Shown here piece after piece: positions 43,618 to 53,671 of a DNA stretch of 64,000 bases. A program made the position numbers and the translations under genes. Source of the DNA: an uncultured Maribacter sp. (GTDB lineage Bacteria > Bacteroidota > Bacteroidia > Flavobacteriales > Flavobacteriaceae); the NCBI RefSeq assembly GCF_947500985.1, contig NZ_CANMTX010000002.1, positions 248,001 through 312,000 on the forward strand, written 5' to 3'. Positions within the stretch are counted from its first letter, which is position 1, and every line of letters begins with the position of its first letter. Under the pieces are notes generated by a model. The model saw only the letters and a list, made by a program, of their open reading frames with translations, searched no databases and was not told where the DNA came from.

Positions 43618-46470
43618 CTACTCTATTTCGAAAGTTATGTTTTCGCTTGTGCCGTTTCCTTTAATTTCAACAACGTATGACCCTTTAGGTAAATAGGTAC
43701 TTCCGTTATCAGCTTGTTTCAATACGGTTTTGTGTTTTTTAAGGTAATTCAGCTTTCCAATTTTTGAAAAAGCTAGGTCATATGACAGAATGTTCAATCC
43801 TTTATTTGCTATAATTTCTGTTTTACTAACTACGATGTCGTCAGATGATTTTATCTTAGCTTGGTATACATCATCGCTGTCAGAATAGAATGTAATATCT
43901 AAACCAGGTGTGCTTGCTTTTGACCACGAGCTTCGAGAATTCCCCCAACGCGACGAATACTTAATGTTTTCTAATGGATAGGTGTGCAATGCCTTTTTTA
44001 ATACTTCGGTAGTCATCGTTTGTAAAGCTGAAATATCTGCTTTATAAATGCTTCTGCCATGTGTACCTACTAACAAATGTTTGGCTTCTTTTTGAATTAC
44101 CAAATCGTGTACCGCGACATTTGGCATTCCGTTTTGAAAAGATTCCCATGATTTACCACCGTTTAAGCTTACATATAAACCATTGTCGGTACCTACGAAT
44201 AATACCTTCTCATTTTCGGTGTCTTCAATAATAACATTTACTGCAGCAGTAGGTATGTTTGCTGCAATGCTCTTCCAAGTAGCGCCTTTGTCTTCACTTA
44301 CATATATATAAGGTGTAAAATCATCTGAGCGGTAACCGTTTAATGTAGCGTACACTTTATTTTTTTGATGTGTTGAAGCAACTACTCGACTTACCCATAA
44401 ATTTTGAGGTAGGTTTTTAGAAATGACCTCCCAGTTTCCGCCACCATTTTCTGTGCGTTGTATGAGCCCGTCATCACTACCGGTGTACATCAATCCGAAT
44501 TTGAAGGTTGATTCTGAAATGGTTGCTAAAGTTCCGAATGCTACGTTACCCTTTTTACCGCCTTGGGTTAAATCACCTGATATGGTTTCCCAAGTATCAC
44601 CTTGGTTTAATGAACGATGCAACTTATTGCTTCCCATATATAAAATGTCTTGATTATGGGGTGATAATAGGATAGGAGATTGCCAATTGAAACGATACGG
44701 AGTCTCACCTAATTCATGTTTAGGTTGAATATAAGTGCGGTGGTCATTTTCTAAATCAATTCTGAAATAATTGCCGAATTGATATCCCGTGTAAACAATT
44801 TTTGAATTGCGACTATCTACTTGTACTTGCATTCCATCGCCACCCATAATCGATTTCCAAGGGTATTGACCTGTTTGTTGCCACCTCGTATTTTCTTCTG
44901 CGTTATTTGGGCCCATCCAAACTCCATTATCTTGAAGACCGCCATATATGTTATATGGTTTTTCGTTATCTACGGTAATGGCATAAAATTGACCTACTGT
45001 AGGTGAGTTGTTCTTAAACCAATTTTTTCCGTCGTCATAACTTGTATTTACACCGCCATCATTTCCATTGATTAGGTGGCCTGCTAAATTGGGATTTACC
45101 CATAATGAATGGTGATCAGAGTGTACGTTATCTCCATTAATCGAAGTATACGTTTTACCACCATCTTTTGATGAAATAATAGGAACGCCAGATAAATAAA
45201 TTGCATCGACATTATTAGGGTCTACGGTAATTTGAGCAAAATAGTAACCGTAGCTATAGAACAAATCATCGATATATTCTTCGTTTTGCTTTATCCATGT
45301 GGTGCCACCATCATTGCTACGATATACTTCTGCACCGATCACGGGCGTATCGAATAACATAGAATTCGCATTTTCTAAATACAATGCAATGTCTGCTGGT
45401 TGTACCGCATTACTACGTACCATTTGTTTTACGTTGGCTGCTCTATATTTTTCTTGAAAGTTGTTCGTCTTGAGAAATTCGTTCAGATCTTTATCGTTCA
45501 AATCTAAAAACTGTTCTTTCGACAGCGACTTAAAGTCATTTTTCGTTAAACCATTTTGCTTCTCTTTCTTTTCGTTGGAGTTTTCTCTTCTAAACTGACT
45601 GTCATGAACAGCATAAACAGTATTATCATTAAAAACAGCTAAACCAATTCTACCTACACCTTCACCCGTAGGAAAACCACTTGCGGGAGTTGATATTTTT
45701 GTCCAGCTTGATCCTGCATCTGTACTTTTGTAAATACCAGATCCTTCGCCATTACCAATAAAATCCCAAGCTTTTCTATCTTTTTGCCATGCAGCGGCAT
45801 ATTGAATGTTAAAATTATTAGGTGAAACGGCTATGTCAATAATACCTGTTTTGTCATCTATGAATAAGGTGTTTTTCCAAGTTGTACCACCGTCTGTAGT
45901 TTTGTAGATGCCACGTTCTTTATTATTCGAATATAAATGCCCTATTACACCAACGGTAACCTCATTTGCATTATCCGGATTTACGACTATACGCCCAATA
46001 TGATGCGAATCGCTTAAACCCATGTGTTGCCAAGTTTTACCATTGTCGGTAGATTTTAAAATTCCGATACCTGTATACGATGAACGAGATGAATTATTCT
46101 CGCCAGTACCTGCCCAAATTGTTCCACTTTGCCAATGAACGGCGATATCTCCAAGATTTTGAGTTTGGGTTTCATCCATCACTGGGGTAAAAGTATTACC
46201 ATTGTTATTGGTATACCATAAACCGCCAGAGGCATAAGCGACATAGTATTCTGTAGGGTTACTTTCATTAACTGCTAGATCAACAACACGACCGCTCATC
46301 ACAGACGGACCAATATTTTTCAATGGAATGTTTTTAACTAGAGAATTAGTTTCCATTACTTTTTTTGCAACTAAAGATTCTTCAACTTTTTTTGAAGTAG
46401 TTGGTTGAATTTGTGCAGATGCAATGGTAATACTGGCTAGAAATAACAGGAAAGATTGTTTCATTTTCAT
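43618..46470 (-). CDS. Secreted BNR/sortilin-like double beta-propeller protein
   Basis: About 950 residues with a signal peptide (ITIASAQ). At least ten Asp-box (BNR) repeats of the form S-x-D-x-G-x-T-W are visible (STDNGKTWQ, TTDGGTTWK, STDAGSSWT, SNDGGTTW, SKDGGKTY, SYDDGKNWF, SLNQGDTWE, SEDKGATWK, SLNGGKSWE), giving one or two beta-propellers like the Vps10/sortilin and xyloglucanase-type folds. A helical insert lies near 300-345. Such proteins are often labelled glycosyl hydrolase, but no sialidase Arg triad is evident, so binding or an unknown hydrolase role is as likely. It follows two M28 peptidase genes. Confidence 0.8.
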   Translation of the reverse strand: MKMKQSFLLFLASITIASAQIQPTTSKKVEESLVAKKVMETNSLVKNIPLKNIGPSVMSGRVVDLAVNESNPTEYYVAYASGGLWYTNNNGNTFTPVMDETQTQNLGDIAVHWQSGTIWAGTGENNSSRSSYTGIGILKSTDNGKTWQHMGLSDSHHIGRIVVNPDNANEVTVGVIGHLYSNNKERGIYKTTDGGTTWKNTLFIDDKTGIIDIAVSPNNFNIQYAAAWQKDRKAWDFIGNGEGSGIYKSTDAGSSWTKISTPASGFPTGEGVGRIGLAVFNDNTVYAVHDSQFRRENSNEKKEKQNGLTKNDFKSLSKEQFLDLNDKDLNEFLKTNNFQEKYRAANVKQMVRSNAVQPADIALYLENANSMLFDTPVIGAEVYRSNDGGTTWIKQNEEYIDDLFYSYGYYFAQITVDPNNVDAIYLSGVPIISSKDGGKTYTSINGDNVHSDHHSLWVNPNLAGHLINGNDGGVNTSYDDGKNWFKNNSPTVGQFYAITVDNEKPYNIYGGLQDNGVWMGPNNAEENTRWQQTGQYPWKSIMGGDGMQVQVDSRNSKIVYTGYQFGNYFRIDLENDHRTYIQPKHELGETPYRFNWQSPILLSPHNQDILYMGSNKLHRSLNQGDTWETISGDLTQGGKKGNVAFGTLATISESTFKFGLMYTGSDDGLIQRTENGGGNWEVISKNLPQNLWVSRVVASTHQKNKVYATLNGYRSDDFTPYIYVSEDKGATWKSIAANIPTAAVNVIIEDTENEKVLFVGTDNGLYVSLNGGKSWESFQNGMPNVAVHDLVIQKEAKHLLVGTHGRSIYKADISALQTMTTEVLKKALHTYPLENIKYSSRWGNSRSSWSKASTPGLDITFYSDSDDVYQAKIKSSDDIVVSKTEIIANKGLNILSYDLAFSKIGKLNYLKKHKTVLKQADNGSTYLPKGSYVVEIKGNGTSENITFEIE

Positions 46471-46546
46471 TTGTTTGATCATACTGATGGTAAGTTACTG
46501 ATTACTTAAACCCTTGGCAAATTGTACTATGATGCCAAATAGGTTT

Positions 46547-48298
46547 TTATTTAAGCGTTTCTTTCAATTCACTCGATTTTTGCTGTATTTCATTTTGGGC
46601 ATTTGAAATGGCTGTTTTAACTTCAGAATCTTTATTGGTGTTAATGTCGTTTATAGAACTAAGAGATTTAACATACCAATCTTCCCAAGAAGAAATAATT
46701 AGTTTTTCTTCTTTAATGGAGCTTCCATTTTTAAGTGCTAATACACTTAATTTTGATTCATCTTCTAGTCGAACAATAGCCTGTTCTTTTAGATTTTCAA
46801 TCTGTGCATGGACAAATACATCTGATGCATTCACTAATTGCAACCCACTAACCAACGCAGCCGTGCCCACATTTTTCAAGGTTTCTTGAGATACCTTGTC
46901 AATGCGATCATTATCGGTATGGTAAAATTGGTCTGTAAAGTGCCACAATAACAGACCGGGAATATTTGCTTTTAAAAACGGAGTGTGATCACTTCCGCCT
47001 TCGAAAGGGTTCGTTTCGACTACCCAATTAGCATATTTGCCTTGTTCTTTGAACGTAGAAATTATAAAATCATTCAGGTAATGCGGTTTCATATCTTCTA
47101 ATTTCAAAACCTCACCGCCCCATTCGCTATGTTTATCTTTTCCGCGAGTCCAAATAGCACTTGGGTCTGGCATTTTTTCAATTAAAAATGTTCCGCCTGT
47201 TATTGCTGTGTTTTCACCCACCATGTCTAAACTAATTCCCCACTTAATGTCTTTGGCTCGTTCTGGATTTTCTTGAATATACCGGTTGGTAGAAACAATT
47301 TCATCGCCCCATAAAAAAGTCATGGTTCTTTTGAATTCTATTTTGTTTTCAGCAAATAGTTTTGCGGCCGTTTTAGCCATTTCTAATTGAGCGCCAACAC
47401 CGGTTGCATTGTCATTTGCACCTGGTTCTTGAATATGTGCACTATATACCAAACGCTCATTTGGTAAATCATTACCTCTAATATTGGCAACAATAGTTAG
47501 TTCTTCGGATGGATATCTTTTGGTCTGAATATTCACTAGAACTTCTGTTTTTCCTTTTTGAAGCTGTGCTACTAATTTCTCTTTTGCTTCGAAGGATAAA
47601 GCAATGCCCCAGAAATCAGCATCATCTTGAGAAGGAAGACTTCTAAATTGAATTGAAGTCGTATTTTTCTCTGGTTGTAAATAGGCCGGATTGTCATATG
47701 TAAGAATACCAATGGCACCTTTGTCAACCGCTGTTTTATATAATTTACGAGCACTCATTTCAGAAAAAAGGACTTTACCTTTTAAAGAATTGGACTCTAA
47801 GTCATCAATAGTTTTTACCCAAGCTACTTCAGCTTTAGCTCCTTTTTTTTGTGTTGATGCAGAATTTAAATAGGTCATATTCCTATTTGTTTTTGAAAGT
47901 AACAACGGTTCAGGTGCGCCTGTAATTTGTAATGAAGCAGACACAGGTTCCCAAGTATGGTTTGCCATCTTTCGCTTTTCAATACGATAGGTTAGTCGGT
48001 CATTAATGTTAGCTTTCTCTTCTAAAACATAACCAAAAGTTTCTAAACTATCTGCGATGAGATAAATTGCTTTATTAAAACCTGTATTGCCCACAACGCG
48101 CCAGTAATCCTCTATAAAATCTGTTGTTTCGTATGCTAGTTGCCCCGTAAATTCTGGCCTGACAACATCAAAATAGTCTATTGACTTTTCTTCAGTATGC
48201 TGGGAGCATCCTGTTAAAAAAGAAAAGCAGAGTAATGCTGGTACAAGACCCTGCCTTTTGATAATTTTTTTAATTGAAATTACTCTTCCCATTTCCAC
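46547..48298 (-). CDS. M28-family zinc peptidase lipoprotein with PA domain
   Basis: 583 residues. Lipobox FLTGC (about 27-31). A PA-like insert (about 140-240, KGAIGILTYDNPAYL) precedes the M28 domain with the co-catalytic zinc ligands in SAHIQEPGANDNATG, WGDEIVSTN and GGSDHTPF. A helical C-terminal tail (about 480-583) is extra. It is probably an aminopeptidase or glutamate-carboxypeptidase-like exopeptidase at the outer membrane. Its start overlaps the upstream M28 gene by 19 bp, indicating translational coupling. Confidence 0.85.
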   Translation of the reverse strand: MEMGRVISIKKIIKRQGLVPALLCFSFLTGCSQHTEEKSIDYFDVVRPEFTGQLAYETTDFIEDYWRVVGNTGFNKAIYLIADSLETFGYVLEEKANINDRLTYRIEKRKMANHTWEPVSASLQITGAPEPLLLSKTNRNMTYLNSASTQKKGAKAEVAWVKTIDDLESNSLKGKVLFSEMSARKLYKTAVDKGAIGILTYDNPAYLQPEKNTTSIQFRSLPSQDDADFWGIALSFEAKEKLVAQLQKGKTEVLVNIQTKRYPSEELTIVANIRGNDLPNERLVYSAHIQEPGANDNATGVGAQLEMAKTAAKLFAENKIEFKRTMTFLWGDEIVSTNRYIQENPERAKDIKWGISLDMVGENTAITGGTFLIEKMPDPSAIWTRGKDKHSEWGGEVLKLEDMKPHYLNDFIISTFKEQGKYANWVVETNPFEGGSDHTPFLKANIPGLLLWHFTDQFYHTDNDRIDKVSQETLKNVGTAALVSGLQLVNASDVFVHAQIENLKEQAIVRLEDESKLSVLALKNGSSIKEEKLIISSWEDWYVKSLSSINDINTNKDSEVKTAISNAQNEIQQKSSELKETLK

Positions 48299-49731
48299 TC
48301 GTTACCAATAATCAATTTCTCTTTTAAGTTATTCTTGATCATAAATTCTTTAGTCGTTTCACTATCCATTTTAGTTGCAGGTAATGTTTCTGCATTTGCT
48401 ACGGCATATAACATCATAGTCCCAAAACGAGCGGTGTTTTTCATGTGGTCTTCATTTACAAGATTAAAGTCATCACAATCAGAATGGTAACAACCATAAA
48501 TAGAACGGTCTAAATTGCTGTGTACAGATAAAATTGGAACACCTTCTAACATAAAAGGTTGGTGATCGCTATGTAAACCAGATTTGTTAGAAAACGTATT
48601 TTGGTAGATGGTATCTTGTTGTTGAATAGCAGCACCTAAATCTGTAAAGAATTTTTTGTCATCTAATTTTCCGCCAGCATTCATACCTATTGGGTTACCA
48701 GACATATCTAAGTTCATCATGTACTTGATGTTCTCTATAGTGTTATTTTCAATAGCTTGCTCCACTAAATATTTAGAACCAAGTAGTCCTTGCTCTTCAC
48801 CCATGAACATCACGAATTTTACGGTACGCTTTGGGTGCAGGTTATTTGCTTTAAATGCTCGTGCAATGTCTAGAACTGCAAAAGAACCAATACCATTATC
48901 AATAGCCCCTGTAGCTAGATCCCAAGAATCTAAATGACCTCCAAGTACAATCTCTTCTTGCGGAATTTCTGTCCCAGGTAATGTTGCGACTACGTTTCTT
49001 GCTTTGATGACGTCACTTGTATTGGTCATATCAATTTTGGCAGTTGCTTTTTTAGTTTTCAAGGTTTCTTTCAAAGCCATACCATCTTCTTTGCCAATAC
49101 ACACAGCAGGGATCGGTATCAACTCTCCTGTTACAGAAGCAGTACCCGTCAATAAAACACCATTATCAACTTGGTTAATTATAATAATACCAATAGCACC
49201 ATATTTGATGGCTAAAGCCGTTTTTTCACTTCTGTGTAAATTGGTAAGTCCCTCTTCACTTTCTGGAAGAATATTAATGTATACCAATGAAATTTTTCCT
49301 TTTACTGCATCTGGGTTAGCTGCGTAATCTGCATCTAGGCCATTACCCATATCTACAATTTCGCCGGTAACGTGTGCTTCTACAGGTGCGTGACCTAAAG
49401 TCACTACTTTAATGTCTTCATCGTTAATTTGTAAAGAAACATCGCCTCTTGCCCAAGCTTCTACTTCGAAAGTTTGGTACTCAACATCTTCGAAACCATA
49501 TTCCTTGAATTTATTATAGGTATATTCTTCTGCTTTTGCTCCGTTTGTAGATCCCGTTAGTCTATGACCAATAGTTTCTGTTGCTTCTTTTAATGTGCTG
49601 TAACCTTTTGAATTTGCTTTAATTTCGGTATCAATTCGTGTAAATAATTCAGATTGCGTTTCCTCTTTTTTAGTTTCTGAACAAGCCTGTAGGCACAAAG
49701 CACCTATTAATAGGTAAGCGATTTTTTTCAT
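48280..49731 (-). CDS. M28-family zinc peptidase lipoprotein with PA domain
   Basis: 483 residues. Lipobox LQAC (about 14-17). A PA domain (about 130-215, IKYGAIGIIIINQV) is followed by the M28 catalytic domain with GGHLDSWDLATGAIDNG, FMGEEQGLLGS and HSDHQPF supplying the two-zinc site and the catalytic Glu. Related to plasma glutamate carboxypeptidase (PGCP) and bacterial aminopeptidases. It is the first gene of a run of two M28 peptidases, BNR protein, cupin and DUF2721. Confidence 0.9.
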   Translation of the reverse strand: MKKIAYLLIGALCLQACSETKKEETQSELFTRIDTEIKANSKGYSTLKEATETIGHRLTGSTNGAKAEEYTYNKFKEYGFEDVEYQTFEVEAWARGDVSLQINDEDIKVVTLGHAPVEAHVTGEIVDMGNGLDADYAANPDAVKGKISLVYINILPESEEGLTNLHRSEKTALAIKYGAIGIIIINQVDNGVLLTGTASVTGELIPIPAVCIGKEDGMALKETLKTKKATAKIDMTNTSDVIKARNVVATLPGTEIPQEEIVLGGHLDSWDLATGAIDNGIGSFAVLDIARAFKANNLHPKRTVKFVMFMGEEQGLLGSKYLVEQAIENNTIENIKYMMNLDMSGNPIGMNAGGKLDDKKFFTDLGAAIQQQDTIYQNTFSNKSGLHSDHQPFMLEGVPILSVHSNLDRSIYGCYHSDCDDFNLVNEDHMKNTARFGTMMLYAVANAETLPATKMDSETTKEFMIKNNLKEKLIIGNEWKWEE

Positions 49732-49878
49732 GATTTGTTTGAGTTTGGTTTAGGTATACAAGTTAGTTAAATTGTATTGAATTAGTAGAGAAGTGGTTTA
49801 TGTTAATCTTGTAATTCCATGCCCTATTTTTTAAGGAAACAACACATAATGCTTAATTTTATAACAAAATAAGAATTC

Positions 49879-51171
49879 ATGAAATACGATCAAATACCTA
49901 ACTCCCTGTTTATAAAGAATCGCAAGAAGTTTATGGACCGCATGCAGCCTAAAAGCATAGCTATTTTTAACTCTAACGATATCTACCCTATTGGTGCTGA
50001 TAGCGTTTTGCCTTTTGAGCAGCATAGAGATATTTTTTACCTATCTGGAGCTGATCAGGAAGAAACTATTTTAGTGCTTTTTCCTGATGCTATTAATAAA
50101 AAACACCGCGAGGTTCTTTTCGTTCGCGAAACAAACGAGCATATTGCTATTTGGGAAGGTGAAAAATTAACAAAAGAGAAGGCTATAGAAGTTTCGGGTA
50201 TTGAGACGGTTTGTTGGTTACAAGATTTCGAGAAAATATTTTTTGATTTAATGACCGAAGCAGAGACTATATATTACAATACCAATGAGCATTATAGACA
50301 AGCGGTAGAAACACAAACGCGTGAAGACCGATTTATTGAAAAATATAAGCATCAATATCCAGCTCATAAGGTTGCTAAGAGTAACCCTATTCTTCAAGAA
50401 ATTAGAGGGGTGAAGGAACCAGAAGAAATTGCTATTATGCAAACTGCTTGTAATATCACCGAAAAAGGATTTCGTAGGCTGCTTAGTTTTGTTAAACCGG
50501 GGGTGATGGAATATGAGATTGAAGCAGAACTATTGCATGAATTCGTAAGAAATAGATCTAAAGGTTTCGCTTATCAGCCAATTATTGCTTCTGGTAATAA
50601 TGCCAATGTACTTCACTACTTAGAGAATAATAAATCTTGTAACGATGGCGATTTAGTTCTAATGGATGTTGCTGCAGAATATTCCAATTATTCTAGCGAT
50701 TTAACTAGAACCATACCTGTAAGCGGAAAATTTACCAAACGCCAAAAAGAGGTGTATAATGCCGTCCTACGCGTTAAAGACGATGCTACTAAAATGTTGG
50801 TACCAGGTACGCTTTGGGCAGAATATCATAAAGAATGTGGTAAACTAATGACTTCTGAACTTTTAGGTTTAGGTTTATTGGATAAGGCAGATGTGCAAAA
50901 TGAAAATCCTGAATGGCCTATGTATAAGAAGTACTTTATGCATGGAACTAGTCACCATATTGGTTTAAATACGCATGATTACGGAGCATTGAAAACGCCC
51001 ATGAAAGCAAATATGGTATTTACCGTAGAGCCAGGTATTTACATTCCTGCTGAGAATATGGGTATTCGTTTAGAAGATGATGTGGTCATTCAAGAAAAGG
51101 GAGAACCTTTTAACTTGATGGCTAATATTCCTATTAAGGCAGATGAGATTGAGGAATTAATGAACAAATAA
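49879..51171 (+). CDS. Xaa-Pro aminopeptidase (M24B, aminopeptidase P)
   Basis: 430 residues: an N-terminal creatinase-like domain (about 1-170) and the pita-bread M24 catalytic domain (about 175-425). The metal ligands are in LMDVAAEYSNYSSDLTRT (two Asp), GTSHHIGLNTHD (His), TVEPGIYI (Glu) and IRLEDDVVI (Glu). It releases N-terminal residues preceding proline and is cytoplasmic (no signal peptide). Gap of 9 bp to xth. Confidence 0.95.
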   Translation: MKYDQIPNSLFIKNRKKFMDRMQPKSIAIFNSNDIYPIGADSVLPFEQHRDIFYLSGADQEETILVLFPDAINKKHREVLFVRETNEHIAIWEGEKLTKEKAIEVSGIETVCWLQDFEKIFFDLMTEAETIYYNTNEHYRQAVETQTREDRFIEKYKHQYPAHKVAKSNPILQEIRGVKEPEEIAIMQTACNITEKGFRRLLSFVKPGVMEYEIEAELLHEFVRNRSKGFAYQPIIASGNNANVLHYLENNKSCNDGDLVLMDVAAEYSNYSSDLTRTIPVSGKFTKRQKEVYNAVLRVKDDATKMLVPGTLWAEYHKECGKLMTSELLGLGLLDKADVQNENPEWPMYKKYFMHGTSHHIGLNTHDYGALKTPMKANMVFTVEPGIYIPAENMGIRLEDDVVIQEKGEPFNLMANIPIKADEIEELMNK

Positions 51172-51180
51172 GACCAAAGA

Positions 51181-51951
51181 ATGAAATTAGTATCGTGGAA
51201 TGTTAATGGAATAAGAGCTTCTGTAAAAAAGGGCTTTGAAGATATCGTGAAAAATTTTGATGCCGATGTTTTCTGCGTTCAAGAAACAAAGGCGCAAGAT
51301 GACCAGGTTGAAGAAGCACTAAAAGATATTTCTGATTATGTGCTATTTAGTAATAGTGCAGAACGAAAAGGATATTCCGGAACTGGAATTTTATCTAAAC
51401 AAGCACCTGTAAAGTTCGATAAGGACATGGGTATTGAAGAACATGATTTAGAAGGAAGGATAACACATTCTGAATTTGAACATTTTCATTTAATCAATGT
51501 ATATATACCTAATAGTGGTAGCGGATTAAAAAGATTGGATTACCGTGCCGGATGGGATAAAGATTTTACCAATTACCTAAAAGAACTTTCTAAGTCGAAG
51601 CCTTTGATTATTACGGGCGATTTTAATGTAGCGCATACCGAGAACGATTTGGCAAACCCGAAGAGTAATTATAATAAAACATCAGGATTTACACAAGTTG
51701 AAATTGACGGATTTGAGCATATGCTGAAAGAAGTAAACTTAGTAGATAGCTTTAGAAAATTACACCCAACTACGTTCGATAAATATACCTTTTGGAATGC
51801 ACGAGGTGGTGCACGAGGGCGAAATGTAGGATGGCGTTTAGATTACTTTTTGGTAAGTGAATCTATTTGGGATAAGGTGAAGTCTGCAAAAATACATGAC
51901 CAGGTAATGGGTAGTGATCACTGCCCTATTAGTTTAGAAATAGAGTTTTAG
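51181..51951 (+). CDS. xth: Exodeoxyribonuclease III (AP endonuclease)
   Basis: 256 residues, ExoIII/APE1 family. Catalytic motifs: SWNVNGIRA, QETKAQDDQV (Glu metal ligand), GDFNVAHTENDL and GSDHCPISL (Asp-His). It cleaves abasic sites in base-excision repair and trims 3' blocked ends. It is co-oriented with aminopeptidase P and followed 3 bp later by a 57-codon membrane-protein gene. Confidence 0.96.
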   Translation: MKLVSWNVNGIRASVKKGFEDIVKNFDADVFCVQETKAQDDQVEEALKDISDYVLFSNSAERKGYSGTGILSKQAPVKFDKDMGIEEHDLEGRITHSEFEHFHLINVYIPNSGSGLKRLDYRAGWDKDFTNYLKELSKSKPLIITGDFNVAHTENDLANPKSNYNKTSGFTQVEIDGFEHMLKEVNLVDSFRKLHPTTFDKYTFWNARGGARGRNVGWRLDYFLVSESIWDKVKSAKIHDQVMGSDHCPISLEIEF

Positions 51952-51954
51952 AAT

Positions 51955-52128
51955 ATGGGGTTGTTAGTATTGATTCAAGATGCTTCTGAGATTAAAGAGA
52001 AGATTCAGAATGCACCTAGCAACGCATATGAAATAGGTGTAGCTATTGGAACTTATCTGCCTTTTGTGGTGATAGTTCTAATAGCTTATGCTTTTTACTA
52101 TTATTCTAAGAAGAGAAAGAATCGATAA
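51955..52128 (+). CDS. 57-residue single-helix membrane protein
   Basis: ATG 51955 to TAA 52126-52128, beginning 3 bp after the xth stop. It encodes 57 residues: a polar amphipathic N-terminal part (about 1-28, with ASEIKEKIQNAPSN), one membrane helix (about 31-50, TYLPFVVIVLIAYAFYYYS) and a basic tail KKRKNR placed to stay in the cytoplasm. The topology and tight coupling to xth make it a likely real gene. Family unknown. Confidence 0.65.
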   Translation: MGLLVLIQDASEIKEKIQNAPSNAYEIGVAIGTYLPFVVIVLIAYAFYYYSKKRKNR

Positions 52129-52143
52129 TAGGTATTTCAAAAT

Positions 52144-53421
52144 TTATTGAGGTTTTCTGCTACCTATTACATTGATTGCCAAAAAGACAACGAAAGAAGG
52201 TAAAACCCACCCTAAGCTATACTGTTGAAGCGGAATCCATGAAAAAGTATCTGCAGCAGGGGCTAATGTGCTTATGCTGCCTAAGAAATCTGGAATACTA
52301 AAAAGTATAGTGGTAATCGTTACCGCCCTAAATACTAAAGATGAAGCATATTTATCTGGCACGACATTCAATAAAATAAGGATTATAGTAATTGGATAAA
52401 TAAACATTAATGATGGTATGGCGACAGCAATGATATATGCTACATTAAACTGACCCATTAATACACCAAGCACACTTCCAATAATTGCCGTTGTTGTGTA
52501 TACCGATTGCAAATTATTAAATCTAGAGGCTACAAAATCTGCGGTACCTGTCACAATGCCTACTGCTGTGGTAAAACATGCTAGGGCTACTAGAATACTC
52601 AGAAACAAATTGCCAATATTACCTAGACTTTGTTTCGCCAAGCCAGATAATATTTCTGTTCTAGTGGTCTCTGCATCAAATACGCTATGCGATAGTGCTC
52701 CAGAAAGTATTAAGCCCATATAAATTAAAAACAAAGCTAAACCGGCAAACCAAGCGGCATTACGTATTAGTGTTTTCTTATCGTCATAAGATGCATTTAC
52801 ATACTTGAGATTGATAGAGATTATAATTACCCCACCTACTACTACCGCGCCAATGGCATCAAATGTTTGATAACCTTCTAGTATTCCATTTGTGAATGGA
52901 CTTGCAATAGCCGTGCTTCCAAATTCGAAAGGGAAAGAGAAAACGGTTATTCCAATCACTAAAAGTAGAATTAGAATTATGGCAGGCGTTAATATTTTAC
53001 CTAATATGTTTAAAATTTTAGAACGGTTCAATGCAAAGACTAAAACCAACCCGAAATAAATACTGCTGGTAAACCAAGATGAGATATCCCAATAGGGCTG
53101 AATGGCCATTTCATGTGTTACCGAAGCTGTTCTAGGGCTAGGCAGTGCAATAGCAATAGCATAAATGAAAAAGGCATAGATTAAACTGAACGTTGGCGAA
53201 ACTTTATTACCAAAATCTATTAATGTACCCTGCAGTTTTGCATGGGCCAAAATGCCCAATATGGGTATTGCCACTGCAGATAGGCCGAAACCTATGGTAA
53301 CTATGAGCCATTGGTCGCCAGAATTGAAGCCTAATAATGGAGGTAAAATAAGATTGCCCGCTCCAAAAAAAAGAGAGAATAATGCAAAGGCTGTAACTAG
53401 GGTTTCCTTCTTTTTAAACAT
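52144..53421 (-). CDS. brnQ: Branched-chain amino acid transport system II carrier protein
   Basis: 425 residues, about twelve membrane helices of the LIVCS (BrnQ) family. The N-terminus is FALFSLFFGAGNLILPPLLG, the hallmark of these Na+- or H+-coupled leucine/isoleucine/valine carriers. It is convergent with the 57-codon gene (15 bp apart) and divergent from the CxxC-microprotein gene. Confidence 0.92.
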   Translation of the reverse strand: MFKKKETLVTAFALFSLFFGAGNLILPPLLGFNSGDQWLIVTIGFGLSAVAIPILGILAHAKLQGTLIDFGNKVSPTFSLIYAFFIYAIAIALPSPRTASVTHEMAIQPYWDISSWFTSSIYFGLVLVFALNRSKILNILGKILTPAIILILLLVIGITVFSFPFEFGSTAIASPFTNGILEGYQTFDAIGAVVVGGVIIISINLKYVNASYDDKKTLIRNAAWFAGLALFLIYMGLILSGALSHSVFDAETTRTEILSGLAKQSLGNIGNLFLSILVALACFTTAVGIVTGTADFVASRFNNLQSVYTTTAIIGSVLGVLMGQFNVAYIIAVAIPSLMFIYPITIILILLNVVPDKYASSLVFRAVTITTILFSIPDFLGSISTLAPAADTFSWIPLQQYSLGWVLPSFVVFLAINVIGSRKPQ

Positions 53422-53503
53422 GGTTGCAAATTAAGTGAAAGATTATTAAATAACAGGTAGGGCAAGGTTTTTCATTTTCTGAAACAGCAAAAAAAAGGGT
53501 GTT

Positions 53504-53535
53504 GACAACAGGTTAGGTAAAACTCACAACAATTA
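53504..53535 (+). promoter_or_regulatory. Paired direct repeats upstream of the CxxC microprotein (operator candidate)
   Basis: GACAACAGGTTA (53504-53515) and CACAACAATTA (53525-53535) have starts 21 bp apart and a 9-bp spacer, the same as at 33576-33607. A promoter-like pair follows (CTG 53536, TACTTTAA 53560-53567, spacing 21 bp). Confidence 0.6.
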
Positions 53536-53671
53536 CTGGTACAGGTCTTTAATATGCTGTACTTTAACCAAAGGAAACAAAACGCATGTTAATTTCCTTG
53601 AAATTCAAACTAAAATATAATCGCATTTTCTCGATTACCCAAATCGAAATTTTTGCATAAAATCCTACAGC

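Noticed and set aside
43618-46482. Sialidase or glycosyl hydrolase
   Set aside because: Asp-box repeats define the propeller fold only; the catalytic Arg triad of sialidases is not visible.
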